Shown here: positions 53,112 through 63,100 of the stretch, piece after piece
Layout of the letters: every line of letters begins with the position of its first letter
Position numbering within the stretch: position 1 is the first letter of the stretch
Assembly: GCF_000455205.1 (NCBI RefSeq)
Contig: NZ_AUWQ01000033.1
Location: forward strand, 1 to 64,000
Source: Mycobacterium sp. UM_CSW
GTDB lineage: Bacteria > Actinomycetota > Actinomycetes > Mycobacteriales > Mycobacteriaceae
Direction: 5' to 3'
Length of the DNA: 64,000 nucleotides
The notes under the pieces: model-generated
What the model saw: the letters and a program-made list of their open reading frames with translations, nothing else
Databases searched by the model: none
Told to the model about the DNA's origin: nothing
Translations under genes and position numbers: made by a program

Positions 53112-53357
53112 TCAGTGGGCCCCAACCATTTTCATGACGAGCAGCACGGCCACCGCGAGAAACGCCACGGAGAACACGCAGACGGCGAGGACCGTGAGCG
53201 TGGCGCCCGGAGTGAATCGCCGGCGATTGGGTGGTTGAGCCTCGGCCACACCCGAGGTCTGCGGCGCGGCCGGTGGTGTCGCGCCGGGCGCGACGCCTCC
53301 ACCCGGCTCGAGGTCGGGGGTTTGCGTGGGGTCGGGGTCGGGAGGTTGCGCGGTCAT
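53112..53357 (-). CDS. Small DUF6480-like membrane protein
   Basis: 81 aa. Pro-rich N-terminus (MTAQPPDPDPTQTPDLEPGG), a linker with PNRRRFTPGA and one C-terminal TM helix (TVLAVCVFSVAFLAVAVLLVM). The PDPDP..LEPGGGV..G pattern fits the DUF6480 family of actinobacteria. Function unknown. Confidence 0.7.
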   Translation of the reverse strand: MTAQPPDPDPTQTPDLEPGGGVAPGATPPAAPQTSGVAEAQPPNRRRFTPGATLTVLAVCVFSVAFLAVAVLLVMKMVGAH

Positions 53358-53402
53358 GGCTGGTGTTGCGATACCCGCCAGCACGGCGCCCAAACGCACG
53401 AA

Positions 53403-53957
53403 TCAGGCTGAACGCCACTTGATGCCGCACCCGATCGACGGGCGCTGATCGGCGTCGACCGGCCGCCCGGCGAGCACCGCATCGACCGCCGCCCGCACGT
53501 CGGCGGCCGTCACCGGCTTGTCGTTTCCCGGGCGGGAATCGTCGAGCTGTCCGCGATAGACGAGGCGGCGCTCGCCGTCGAACACGAACGTGTCGGGCGT
53601 GCAGGCCGCCGAGAAGGCGCGGGCGACGTCCTGGCTCTCGTCGTACAGGTAGGGAAACGTCCAGCCGTGGGCACGGGCCTCGGCGACCATCTGCTCGGGC
53701 CCGTCCTGCGGGTAGGTGACGACGTCGTTGCTCGAGATGCCGACCATCGCGACGCCCTGGTCCGCCAGGTCGCGGCCCAGCGCGGCGAGCCCGGCGGCGA
53801 CGTGCTTGACGTACGGGCAGTGGTTGCAGATGAAGGTGACGACCAGCGCGGGGCCCGTGAGGTCGTCGAGGCTGACCGTGGCGCCGGTGGCCGGATCGGG
53901 CAGCGAGAACGGCGGCGCGGGGGTGCCGAGGGCAAGCATGGTGGACTCGATGGCCAT
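53403..53957 (-). CDS. Thioredoxin-fold AhpC/TSA-type redoxin
   Basis: 184 aa. TFICNHCPYVKHVAAGL carries a C-x-x-C-P redox motif; FSLPDPATGATVSLDDL and FVFDGERRLVYRGQLDD complete the redoxin fold. Similar proteins are annotated as thioredoxin-family peroxiredoxins. TAATCT lies 7 nt before the ATG, suggesting a leaderless transcript. Two further cysteines (AACTPD, IGCGI) are present. Confidence 0.82.
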   Translation of the reverse strand: MAIESTMLALGTPAPPFSLPDPATGATVSLDDLTGPALVVTFICNHCPYVKHVAAGLAALGRDLADQGVAMVGISSNDVVTYPQDGPEQMVAEARAHGWTFPYLYDESQDVARAFSAACTPDTFVFDGERRLVYRGQLDDSRPGNDKPVTAADVRAAVDAVLAGRPVDADQRPSIGCGIKWRSA

Positions 53958-53964
53958 GCCAGCC

Positions 53965-53970
53965 AGATTA
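53965..53970 (-). promoter_or_regulatory. -10 box for leaderless redoxin gene
   Basis: TAATCT on the minus strand, 7-nt spacer to the ATG at 53957. Confidence 0.45.
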
Positions 53971-53978
53971 GCCGCGGA

Positions 53979-54608
53979 TCACAGCTTGGAGCCCAGCCCG
54001 GCGATCAAATTGATGGTGACCGCAAGGACAACGGCGCCAAGCAGATAGGACAGCAGCGCCTGGCGCAACACGGTTGACCGGATGGACGTCAGCCCGATCT
54101 CGGTGTCCGACACCTGATAGGTCATGCCGACGGTGAAGGCCAGATACGCGAAGTCGCTGAACCGGGGCGGCTCCGGGTCGTGGAAGTTGATCCCGCCCGG
54201 TTCGTCGGAGTAATAGAGCCGCGCGTAGTGCACGGTGAACAGCGTGTGCACCGCGAACCAGGACGCCGAGACGGACAGGATGCCCAGCAGGGCGGCGACG
54301 ACGGCCGCGGCGCCGGAGCGCGACCCGGCGGCGACCACATAGGCCACCCCGACCAGGCTGGCGAGGCTTGCCGACACGACGACGGTGTCGGCGATCCAGC
54401 GGGTGGGGTCCTCGCGGGTGACGTATTCACGCGTTCGGTCGGCGTCCATGCCGCCCAACAGGAGCCACGTCCACACCACATACACACCCGCGGTGACGAC
54501 CCAGCCGACGAGGGCGAATCGCCAGCCGATGGTGTTGCCGACCGCGACTGCGACCGCGGCGCCGAGCACCACGGCGATCAGGATCCGAACCGCTACAAGG
54601 GATCTCAC
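53979..54608 (-). CDS. DUF1345 integral membrane protein
   Basis: 209 aa with about five TM segments. DUF1345 hallmarks are the [13 protein letters not shown] helix and [20 protein letters not shown], followed by [13 protein letters not shown]. Function unknown. GTG start (a conservative choice); 21 bp downstream of the cutinase gene on the same strand. Confidence 0.85.
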   Translation of the reverse strand: MRSLVAVRILIAVVLGAAVAVAVGNTIGWRFALVGWVVTAGVYVVWTWLLLGGMDADRTREYVTREDPTRWIADTVVVSASLASLVGVAYVVAAGSRSGAAAVVAALLGILSVSASWFAVHTLFTVHYARLYYSDEPGGINFHDPEPPRFSDFAYLAFTVGMTYQVSDTEIGLTSIRSTVLRQALLSYLLGAVVLAVTINLIAGLGSKL

Positions 54609-54629
54609 AGTCGGGTGGCTCGGAGGCCG

Positions 54630-55301
54630 CTAGCCGTTCTGTGCCCGGGCGGGCGCCTGACCGATCTTGTTGGCGGCGAACGTCGCGGCCTGGTTGACCA
54701 TGCCGGCGTCGATGTACGACATGTGCGACAAGATGTTGCCGCCCGGGGAGCAGATCGGGTCGTCGGGCGCGCACAGGCTGATGGTCCGGCCGACCAGCAC
54801 CGGGCTGATCGTCGGAAGCGGCTGGCCGCCCCACAACATGCTGGAGAACCCGCTGGATGGTTCACCGAACAGGGCGACGGCGGCGACGTGGTCGGCCACC
54901 GGGCCCGGCAGCGTCTGGCTGGCGAGGTCGATCACGGTCGAGCCCTGGGAGTACCCGCCGAGCACCATTTTCGTGTTGGGGCAGCTGGCGGCGACGTCCT
55001 GGATGTGCGCGCTGGCGTCGTTGGAGCCGGCCGACGCGCTGTTGTGGTAGTCGTCGTTCGCCGGGTAATTGACGGCGTAGGAACTGACCGACCGCCCCGC
55101 GAGCTGTGCAGTGAGCGAGTCGACGAATGCCTGCCCCATGTTGCCGAGGCCGGGCTCCTGGTGGGTGCCACGAGCGAAGACGACCGCGACGTCGGTGCAG
55201 GGGTCGGCGGACGCGACCGGGATGGCGATCGGCGCGCTGAGCGCCGCCCACGCCGTCACGGCCGACACTCCAGCGATGCGGGCAAGCCTGGGTGAATTCA
55301 T
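54630..55301 (-). CDS. cfp21: Cutinase-like esterase Cfp21 homologue
   Basis: 223 aa secreted serine esterase. Signal peptide ending VASADP; VVFARGTHQEPGLGNMGQAFVDSL; catalytic Ser118 in LGGYSQGST, Asp near 180-181 in CAPDDPIC, His193 in ILSHMSY; GEPSSGFSSMLWGG is shared with Rv1984c. In M. tuberculosis cfp21 lies next to PE_PGRS35, which carries a PecA-type protease domain; here a PPE-linked PecA-type gene is only 1 kb away. Confidence 0.9.
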   Translation of the reverse strand: MNSPRLARIAGVSAVTAWAALSAPIAIPVASADPCTDVAVVFARGTHQEPGLGNMGQAFVDSLTAQLAGRSVSSYAVNYPANDDYHNSASAGSNDASAHIQDVAASCPNTKMVLGGYSQGSTVIDLASQTLPGPVADHVAAVALFGEPSSGFSSMLWGGQPLPTISPVLVGRTISLCAPDDPICSPGGNILSHMSYIDAGMVNQAATFAANKIGQAPARAQNG

Positions 55302-55347
55302 TTCCAAATGCTGACACACCCGCGACGACGGCGACGCATGCGGTGCC

Positions 55348-56118
55348 TCAAATCCTGTCGCCGCGTGCGAGCCGATCGGCCCGCCAACAGCGCGCCTGCA
55401 TGGGCATCTCGACCGTGTCGGCACCGGGAAACCGCGCCGCCAGGGCCGCCCGCGCTTCGGTCAGCCGCCGGGCACGGTCGTCGGGGGAGGCGACGAGGAA
55501 CCTGCTGTAGGTGCCCAGCATCGCGACGGCGTCGTCGATCGTCATGGTTCGCGTGAACCGGAACGTCTCACGGGCGAAGTTGCGGAACGTCGTCGGCAAC
55601 GGGAGGACGACGTCCAGTCGCCGGCGAGCCCGGTCGGCCGCCTCGGCGCCGGAGGCCTCGTCGCCGGGCAGCCGGTCGAGGTCGCGCACCCAGCCCACCT
55701 CGCGGTCCCGGCTCGTCCAGATCAGGCCGAGCCGACCGCCGTCACGCAGCACCCGACCGATCTCCGGCACGGCGCGCTCGGGGTCCATCCAGTGCCACGC
55801 CGACGAGACGAACACCGCGTCCGCGGAGGCGTCGGGCAGCGGAATCGACTCGCCGCGGCCCTCGACGACCCGCACGCCGGGGGATCGGGCCGCGAGGACC
55901 TTCCGCATCCGCGCGTCCGGTTCGACGGCGACGACCTGCGCGGCCTTGCCCAGCAACGCCCGGGTGAACAGTCCGGTGCCCGCACCGACGTCGACTGCCA
56001 CCCCGCATCCGGACGGGACCAGCCAGTTCACCGCATCCGGCGGGGGTTGGGGCCGTAGCCCGTCGTAGTTTTCGGCAATCGACCCGAAGGACATCGCGCG
56101 TTGTTGACGGTCACTCAC
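55348..56118 (-). CDS. SAM-dependent methyltransferase (Rv1405c-like)
   Basis: 256 aa. FGSIAENYDGLRP opening, motif I VAVDVGAGTGLFTRALLG, acidic VVAVEPDARM, VVEGRGESIPLPDASADAVFVSSAWHWMDP, LRDGGRLGLIWTSRD. This matches the small-molecule methyltransferase group that includes Rv1403c and Rv1405c. GTG start placed 6 nt after TACCGT (leaderless pattern). Confidence 0.85.
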   Translation of the reverse strand: MSDRQQRAMSFGSIAENYDGLRPQPPPDAVNWLVPSGCGVAVDVGAGTGLFTRALLGKAAQVVAVEPDARMRKVLAARSPGVRVVEGRGESIPLPDASADAVFVSSAWHWMDPERAVPEIGRVLRDGGRLGLIWTSRDREVGWVRDLDRLPGDEASGAEAADRARRRLDVVLPLPTTFRNFARETFRFTRTMTIDDAVAMLGTYSRFLVASPDDRARRLTEARAALAARFPGADTVEMPMQARCWRADRLARGDRI

Positions 56119-56124
56119 GGTGCC

Positions 56125-56130
56125 ACGGTA
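56125..56130 (-). promoter_or_regulatory. -10 box for leaderless methyltransferase gene
   Basis: TACCGT on the minus strand with a 6-nt spacer to the GTG at 56118. Confidence 0.5.
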
Positions 56131-56203
56131 GTCGCGGTCGGCGCCCAGAGCCGTCGCCGCGGAAACGTTTGGTAAATACCGAGAATTTTGGCCCGGTTTT
56201 CCC

Positions 56204-56209
56204 TAGAGT
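56204..56209 (+). promoter_or_regulatory. -10 box candidate for PPE-PecA gene
   Basis: TAGAGT about 80 nt before the ATG at 56291; the leader carries AGGGAAGGA as RBS. Confidence 0.35.
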
Positions 56210-56290
56210 CTGGCGTACCGGCTGGTGGCCTGAAGGCCCGTCCCCGGTGAAAATGCGTGGTCGTGGGGCACAGGGAAGGACACCCGGGGG

Positions 56291-57895
56291 ATGAGTTTTC
56301 TGACGTCACCGCCAGAGATTATTTCTTCTCTGCTCCATTCCGGCGCAGGGCCGACGCCCATGCTGGCCGCTTCCGCGGCGTGGGATGGGCTTGCCGCCGA
56401 ACTCGGTACCGCGGCGCAGTCGTTCTCCTCGATCACCTCCGGTTTGGCCGCCGACGCCTGGCAGGGGCCCGCCTCGGCGGCGATGCTGTCGACCGCGGCG
56501 CAGTACTCGGCGTCGCTCAGCGCGGCGGCGGCGCATGCGCAGACGGCCGCCCTCCAAGCCCAGGTGGTGGCCGGCGAGTTCGAATCCGCCCTGGCCGCCA
56601 CGGTGCATCCCCTAGTGGTCGACGCGAACCGGAACCAGCTTGTGCAGCTGGTGTTCTCCAACCTGTTCGGGCAAAACGCGCCCGCCATCGCCGCCACGGA
56701 AGCCGCATACGAGGAGATGTGGGCCCAGGACGTGTCCGCGATGGTCGGCTACCACGGCGGGGTTTCGGCCGCCGCGGCCGAGCTCTCGTCGTGGGCGTCC
56801 GCGCTGCAGGCGCTGCCGGCCCAGGCGTCCGCTGCGATTGCCAACCCGGCGGCCGCCGCCCCCGCGGCCATCGGTTCGCTGACCTCCGCGGCCAGCAACC
56901 CACTCGGGAACCCTGTCCAGGCGTTGGAAACCTACGCCGCCGACATCATCAATTTCCCGACCGACATCTTGTTCGGGCGCCAGTTGATTCCCACCGGGCC
57001 ACAGTCGCTAGGCACCAGCGCGACGGTGGCCCCTGGCGGTAATTCGGCCACCGCACCGCTGACGGTCTTCGCGGGAACCGAGCCGTTGGTGAACGCCTCG
57101 GTCGGCACCGGATCGGCCGTGCCATTGCTGGTCGACACCGGCTCCGCCGGCCTCGTCATCCCGTTCACCAGGGTCGGCGGCCTATTGGGCGTGCTCCAGA
57201 TGGGCATCCCCATCGGAGGCGGCATCGGCGGTTACAGCGGGGGACTGGACTACCTCTACCTGACCTACAACGCGCCGGTGAATTTCGGCGGCGGGCTGAC
57301 GACCGCGTCCACCCCCGTCAACGTCGAGTTCCTGGCGTTCCCGGTGTCAATCCAGTCCGCGATGACCAACGGCCTGACGTTCCAGTCCTTCTTCGCCTCC
57401 GACGGCGCCTCCGGCGTCCTGGGAGTCGGGCCCAATGCGGGCGGCCCGGGTCCAAGCATTCCGCTCCAGGCGCTGCCGTCGCCCTTGAACCACGGTCTGC
57501 TGATCAACCAAGACACAGCCAGTCCTTATTTGCAGTTCGGTGACCAGCCGACAATCGGCGGCCACTCTGTGTTGACCACCCTCCCGCAAATGCCGATTAC
57601 TGGCTTGGACGTGACCGTCACTCACGGCGCCACTACAACTTCGTTTCCAAGTGTCCAATCGATTGTCGACTCCGGCGGTGTAGAAGGCACGCTGCCAACG
57701 GGCCTTGGCGCGTCGCCCGGGGACCTGATTCAGGTCTTCGACGGCAGTAATCACCTCCTCTACTCGTACACCTACAACGGGGACTACTTCCCGACGCCGA
57801 TCTCGAGCGGGTTGATGAATACCGGCAACCTGCTTTTCCAGCAGCACCCTGTCTACATCAACTACGGCAACGGCACCGCGACCGTCTATCAGTGA
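56291..57895 (+). CDS. PPE protein fused to a PecA-type aspartic protease domain
   Basis: 534 aa. PPE domain (1-180; [35 protein letters not shown]) for ESX-type export. An Ala-rich linker (170-230) leads to a pepsin-like domain with two catalytic Asp motifs: D282 in [13 protein letters not shown] and D460 in [13 protein letters not shown], about 178 residues apart, as in retropepsin-like PecA. The end [28 protein letters not shown] is the family C-terminus. PecA domains that I know are linked to PE, not PPE. G+C drops to 55-60% around 57541-57660. Probably a self-cleaving or PE/PPE-processing surface protease (inference). Confidence 0.88.
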   Translation: MSFLTSPPEIISSLLHSGAGPTPMLAASAAWDGLAAELGTAAQSFSSITSGLAADAWQGPASAAMLSTAAQYSASLSAAAAHAQTAALQAQVVAGEFESALAATVHPLVVDANRNQLVQLVFSNLFGQNAPAIAATEAAYEEMWAQDVSAMVGYHGGVSAAAAELSSWASALQALPAQASAAIANPAAAAPAAIGSLTSAASNPLGNPVQALETYAADIINFPTDILFGRQLIPTGPQSLGTSATVAPGGNSATAPLTVFAGTEPLVNASVGTGSAVPLLVDTGSAGLVIPFTRVGGLLGVLQMGIPIGGGIGGYSGGLDYLYLTYNAPVNFGGGLTTASTPVNVEFLAFPVSIQSAMTNGLTFQSFFASDGASGVLGVGPNAGGPGPSIPLQALPSPLNHGLLINQDTASPYLQFGDQPTIGGHSVLTTLPQMPITGLDVTVTHGATTTSFPSVQSIVDSGGVEGTLPTGLGASPGDLIQVFDGSNHLLYSYTYNGDYFPTPISSGLMNTGNLLFQQHPVYINYGNGTATVYQ

Positions 57896-57896
57896 T

Positions 57897-58016
57897 CTGA
57901 CGCTGCCACCGCGTCCGCCGTACATCATGAACACCGGGGCGCTGCACTTCCTCGAACACCGCGTGTACATCTCGTATAGCCCTGGTGGCGTCGGGACGAC
58001 GATCTTCTACCAGTGA
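57897..58016 (+). pseudogene. Remnant C-terminus of a second PecA-domain gene
   Basis: Immediately after the PPE-PecA stop, another frame reads LTLPPRPPYIMNTGALHF then LEHRVYISYSPGGVGTTIFYQ and a stop. This parallels the real C-terminus ([18 protein letters not shown] then GNGTATVYQ) at about two-thirds identity. Only some 40 codons are recognisable and there is no start or RBS. It is most simply a decayed tandem paralogue or the C-terminal scar of recombination between paralogues. Confidence 0.7.
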
Positions 58017-58054
58017 GTCGCGCCCTCTCGCTGGGCGAGGTTCGCGCCGCTTGA

Positions 58055-59014
58055 ATGCTGGGTATGCACCCGGCCATGGGGTGGGTGGCGCAACACGCAG
58101 TTGCGATCGTGTCGGCGTTGCTCGCCGCATTCTGGGCCGCGGTCGGCATCGTCGTTCGGCAACGCGTCGCACGCGGCGTCCCCGACGACAAAGCCATGTC
58201 GGCAACGATGGCCACCACCTTGGTCCGCGAACCGCTGTGGTGGGCGGGCACGCTCGCCGCGGTCGCCGGTTACGTCTTCCAAGCGCTGGCGCTGGCCCAC
58301 GGATCCCTGCTCTTGGTCCAGCCGCTGCTGGTGTCGTCGCTGCTGTTCGCACTGCCAATGAGCGCGAGGCTGTGCCACCAGCGCATCAGTTGGGCCGACT
58401 GGGGGTGGGCGACGCTGTTGACCGCCGCCCTGGCCGTCTTCGTGCTCGTCGGCCAGCCCCGCGAGGGCCACAACCGGGCCCCGGTGCCCGCCTGGACGAT
58501 CGCCCTGATGATGACCGTGCCGCTGGTGATCGTGTGCGTCGCCGCGGCCCGCCGTGCCGCCGGCCGACCCCGCGCCATGCTGCTGGCGGTCCCGGTGGCG
58601 GTCCTGCTGGGCATGATCGCCGTCCTAACCAAAATCTGCACGCACCGCTTCGCCGTGGCCGGGTGGCAGGGGCTGCTGACCGTGCCGGCCCTTTATGTGC
58701 TGGTCGGGCTCGCCGCGGCGCTCACCGTGGTGCAACAAGCGGCGTTTCACGCCGGCGCGTTGCAGGCCTCCGTACCGATCATGTTGGTCGGCGAACCGAT
58801 TGTCGCGGTCGTGCTCGGTGTGGTGGTCCTCGGGGAGCACCTGGCGGTGCGGGGATCGGCGGCGCTGGTCCTTGCCGTCGCGGTGGCGGCGATGGCGGCG
58901 GCCGCGATCGCGCTGGGCCGCGACGAAGCCGCCGGAGCGAGCTTGCCGACCCCGCCGCAGCCGCCGCTCGAGCCGATGACGGCCACCGGCGCGCGAATCG
59001 GGGACAGCGCATAG
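58055..59014 (+). CDS. EamA/DMT-type multidrug or metabolite transporter
   Basis: 319 aa with about nine or ten TM helices. Two EamA-like halves: AIVSALLAAFWAAVGIVVRQ..LALAHGSLLLVQPLLVSSLLFALP and AFHAGALQASVPIMLVGEPIVAVVLGVVVLGEHL. The second half has the typical ASVP..EP..V.LG signature. Cytoplasmic Pro-rich C-terminus. Direction and substrate unknown. ATG at 58055 or 58064. Confidence 0.8.
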   Translation: MLGMHPAMGWVAQHAVAIVSALLAAFWAAVGIVVRQRVARGVPDDKAMSATMATTLVREPLWWAGTLAAVAGYVFQALALAHGSLLLVQPLLVSSLLFALPMSARLCHQRISWADWGWATLLTAALAVFVLVGQPREGHNRAPVPAWTIALMMTVPLVIVCVAAARRAAGRPRAMLLAVPVAVLLGMIAVLTKICTHRFAVAGWQGLLTVPALYVLVGLAAALTVVQQAAFHAGALQASVPIMLVGEPIVAVVLGVVVLGEHLAVRGSAALVLAVAVAAMAAAAIALGRDEAAGASLPTPPQPPLEPMTATGARIGDSA

Positions 59015-59076
59015 CGGCCGCCTCGCGTGTCGCTACCGTTGAGCTACCCCGAGTCGGATCGGACGGGAGGCACACT

Positions 59077-59976
59077 GTGAGCGGTAAACCGCGCGCCACG
59101 CTGGTTGTCCTCGGCGCGATCCTGGTCGCCCTCGCCGGGGCGCCGGCTCCAACGGCATCCGCCACGACCATGACGCGGCCCGCGGCGCCGAGCATCCCCG
59201 CCGGCGCGCAACCCCAGCTGGCGTCGGATCCCGCGCAAGTGGCCGACGACCTCGTCGCCGACGAGCACGCGCTGCGTGACGCGTCGACGGGGGAGGCTGG
59301 GTTAGTGGCGGCGGCGCACCGCGAGCAGGCGGCGTATCGCGCGATCGGGCGCCACCCCGAATGGGACGCGACCATACGACCACGGATCCCGGCATCGTTG
59401 CTCGATGTCTACGACTGCAACGTCGACGCCCGCCGGCAGCTCACCGCGATGACGGCCGTCCGGGACACGCTGCCCGCGTGGAGCATCGAGCCGCCGGCCC
59501 CGGCCGACGAGCTGCTGGGCTACTACCACCAGGCGGAGTCGGAATCCGGCGTCGGCTGGAACTACCTGGCCGCCATCAACCTCGTCGAGACCCGCCTCGG
59601 CAGCATCCATGGCGTGAGCACTGCCGGCGCGCAGGGGCCGATGCAGTTCCTGCCCGGGACGTTTGCCAGCTACGGGCAGGGCGGTGACATCAACTCGCCG
59701 CACGACAGCATCATGGCGGCGGGACGCTACCTGGCGGCCAATGGCTTTGCCGGCGACCGCGATCACGCCATCTACCGGTACAACCACGCGAACGAATACG
59801 TGCGCGCGGTCGATCAATACGCGGCGCTCATCGGGTCCGATCCCGCCACGTTTGCCGCCTACTACCGCTGGGACGTCTACTGCAACACCACCTCGGGCGA
59901 CGTGCTGTTGCCCATCGGCTACACCGCCTCGTCGCCGATCCCGGCGGCGGAGTACGTGGCCAGCCACCCGCAGTGA
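59077..59976 (+). CDS. Secreted lytic transglycosylase
   Basis: 299 aa. Signal peptide (RATLVVLGAILVALAGAPAPTASA), a helical segment, and a C-terminal SLT/lysozyme-like domain: LLGYYHQAESESGVGWNYLAAINLVETRLG with the catalytic Glu in the ESESG/NLVETRLG region, AGAQGPMQFLPGTFASYG, and DHAIYRYNHANEYVRAV. Cuts peptidoglycan glycan strands to 1,6-anhydro ends. GTG start after GACGGGAGG. Confidence 0.87.
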   Translation: MSGKPRATLVVLGAILVALAGAPAPTASATTMTRPAAPSIPAGAQPQLASDPAQVADDLVADEHALRDASTGEAGLVAAAHREQAAYRAIGRHPEWDATIRPRIPASLLDVYDCNVDARRQLTAMTAVRDTLPAWSIEPPAPADELLGYYHQAESESGVGWNYLAAINLVETRLGSIHGVSTAGAQGPMQFLPGTFASYGQGGDINSPHDSIMAAGRYLAANGFAGDRDHAIYRYNHANEYVRAVDQYAALIGSDPATFAAYYRWDVYCNTTSGDVLLPIGYTASSPIPAAEYVASHPQ

Positions 59977-60174
59977 CGGGGATCGGCGCCCTGGCGGCCA
60001 ATCTCGTTGTCCCGCTTGGCCGAAAACTTGTCGGACCTGGCTGTGATGATGGAGTCATGTCTTCGACCGCATCTGTCGCGTAGAGGGAGCCTGCGTCGCC
60101 ACCCACCGACACCCCGCCTCAGCCCGACGACACGAGACGGTCACGCGGAAATCTGCCGGCAACTGAACTCTCGT
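59977..60174. other. 198-bp convergent gap
   Basis: Contains a short ATG-led frame of eight codons (60057) ended by TAG and no strong hairpin. Nothing functional is evident apart from possible weak termination signals. Confidence 0.3.
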
Positions 60175-63100
60175 TCATGAATAGCCGATTTGACGCGCTG
60201 CCTCTTGGGCAAGTTGGAGGCGCGAGGCTAGGCCGAGCTTGGTGTAGACGTGGGTGAGGTGGGTTTCGACGGTGCGTGGTGATATGAAAAGCCTTGTGGC
60301 GATGTCTTTGTTTCCCAAGCCCTCACTGATGAGCTTGACGACGTCGAGTTCGGCGGGGGTCAGCGAGGCCCAGCCGGTGGACGGGCGTTTGCGTTCGCCG
60401 CGGCCGCGCTGGGCGTAGGCGATCGCTTCGTCGGCGGACAGTTCTGCACCCTCGGCCCATGCGGACTCGAAGTCGGCTTCGCCCAATGCATTACGAAGCG
60501 TGGCGACCGCGGCGTCGTGCTCGGCGTCATAGATCTTGAACCGGACGGCGCCCATGCGTTGCCGGAGGGCGTCCGCTGCGCCGAACAGCCGTGCCGCTTC
60601 GCGGTGGCTCTCGGCAGCGCCGACCAGCGCACCCAGGCACTCCAGGGCATCCGGAATGCCCAGGTGTGCCTCGACGCCGGCTGCGCAGGAGAGTGCGTCG
60701 TGGGCGTCACGTTCGGCCAGTTCCGGCTCACCTCGTGCGATCGCAACGCGCGCACGCGTCGTCAGCGCCACCGCTAGATGCCAGCCCCGCATCATCGAGA
60801 CGGCATCATCGGCCCAGCGGCGCGCCGCGATCAGATCACCCCGCGCCAGCGCAACCTGCGCTATCGGGTTGACATTCACTACCCTCAGCTCGGCACTCAT
60901 CCGCTGCGAGGCCGCCTCGCTCGCATCGGCCGCGGCTGCTACGTCCCCCGCCGCCAGAGTCGCGACAGCCAACGCCGCGTAGGTAAAGCCCTCGAGGAAC
61001 CCCCCAATATCGGCGGCGGCGTCGATCGCCGCGGCGGCCGCGGCTCGGGCCGCCGTCGTGTCACCCTGGTACGCCAACGCCTGGCCCTGGCAGAACAGCA
61101 TGGCCGCCCTGCCGACCACGTCCTGATTGGTCTCAGCGTCGGCAGCCGCCTCCCGCAACTGCGCGACGGCCAGGGACAGCTCGCCCTGGATCCATAGCGC
61201 CAAACCGAGGGACCAGCGACAGCGAAACGCGGCCGGCCGGTCACCGATCGCGTCGGCGAGGTCGCGCCCCTCTTCACCGGCCGCGCGCGCCGCGATCGGG
61301 TCACCCGCGATGAACGCGGCGTACGCCTGAAAGCCGAGGATCTCGCTCAACATCCCTCGGTCGCCGAGGCCCCGGGCCAGTTCGCTTGCCTCAGCGAGGT
61401 AGCGGGCGGCCACCTCGGTGTTGAAGACGGCGATACCTCCGCAGGCGGTCAGCGCCCGGGCCACCAGGGCCGAGTCGCCAATCTCCCGCGCGATCGCCAG
61501 GGCTTCTTCGGCCTGATCGAGGTCGACGGCGACGACCTGGGTGGCGAGCGCGGCCTTGTCGGCCAGCGCCCGCGCCCGTACCCCGGCCGCGACCTCGATG
61601 CCGTGCGCGGTGTCGTCGCTGAGGACGGCGTCGAACCAGCCCAGCCCTTCCTGGATGCGGCCCCGCCCTAGCCACAGCGGCTGCAGCGACGACACGAGCT
61701 GCAATGCGAGCTCGATGTCGGAGTTTTCGCGACTCCACGCGAACGCGGCCCGCAGGTTGTCGATCTCGGTTTCGGCCTGCTCGATACGCGCCTCGCGGCC
61801 AGCTTGCCCTGGGGTGCCGAGCAGGGCGCCCAGGGAGGTGTAGTGGTCGCGGTGGCGCGCCCGCACGTCGTCGGCCTCGCCGGATTCGCCGAGCTTTTCC
61901 AGTGCGTACTGGCGCACCGTCTCCAGCAGCCGGTAGCGCGTCCGACCGCGTCGGTCTTCGGCCACCACGAGCGATTTGTCGATGAGCAGGGTGAGCTGAT
62001 CGAGCACCTGGTAGCGCTCCACGTCACCACTGGCGGTGACCGCTTGAGCCGCCTCGAGGTCGAAACCGCCCATGAACACCGCCAGCCGGCGAAATAACAC
62101 GTGTTCGGGTTCGGTCAACAGCGCGTGCGACCAGTCGACCGAGGCGCGCAGGGTCTGCTGGCGCCGCACCGCGGTCCGCCCACCGCCGGTCAGCAGCCGG
62201 AAGCGGTCATGCAGGCTGTCAACGATCTCGGTCACCGACAAGGCGCGTACTCGCGCCGCGGCAAGTTCGATCGCCAGCGGGATGCCATCGAGGCGCCGGC
62301 AGATCTCAGTCACGGTGGCGGCGTTGCCGTCGGTGACGATGAAATCGGGTCGCACCAGGCGGGCCCGGTCAACGAAAAGCTCGATGGCCTCGTCGTCCAA
62401 CGACAGCGACGGCACCTGCCAGGTCACCTCGCCGGCCACCCCGATCGGCTCACGACTGGTCGCCAACAGCGTTAGTTCTGGGCAGGCGCGCAGCAGCGAG
62501 CTGGTCAGCGCCGCAACCGCCTCCAACACGTGCTCACAGTTGTCCAGCACCACCAACATGCGACGCTCGCCCACGGCCCGCGTGAGCGTGTCGGTGCTGG
62601 ACCGACCCGGCTGATCCGCCTGGCCGAGGGCGTTTGCCATCGCGACCGCCACCAGGTTGGGATCGGTAATCGGGGCAAGGTCGACATACCATGCGCCGTC
62701 GCCAAACTCGGTGGCTAGCTGCCCGGCGACCTGGATGGCCAGCCGGGTCTTACCCACGCCGCCCGCCCCGGTCAAGGTCACCAACCGACTCGCCGCGAGA
62801 ATCTGACGTACATCGTTGATCTGCGCGTCGCGGCCGATGAAGCTCGTGAGCTGCGTCGGCAACCGTTCCGCGGCAACGGGTTTGGGCACCCGTAGCGGCG
62901 GAAATTCGTTGCGGATGTCGGGGTGACACAGCTGCGCCACCCGCTCGGGACGGGCAACACCGCGCAGTTCGTGGCGGCCGAGATCGGTCAGCCATGCATT
63001 AGGCGGAAGCGCATCGATGACCAAATCCTCGGTGGTACCCGAGAGCACCGTCTGGCCGCCGTGGGCCAGGTCGCGCAGCCGCGCCGTCCGATTGATGGTT

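Noticed and set aside
59977-60174. Possible remnant of a 13E12-type repeat near the ATGTCTTCGACC
   Set aside because: Only a few codons of vague similarity and no DUF222 or HNH sequence follow.
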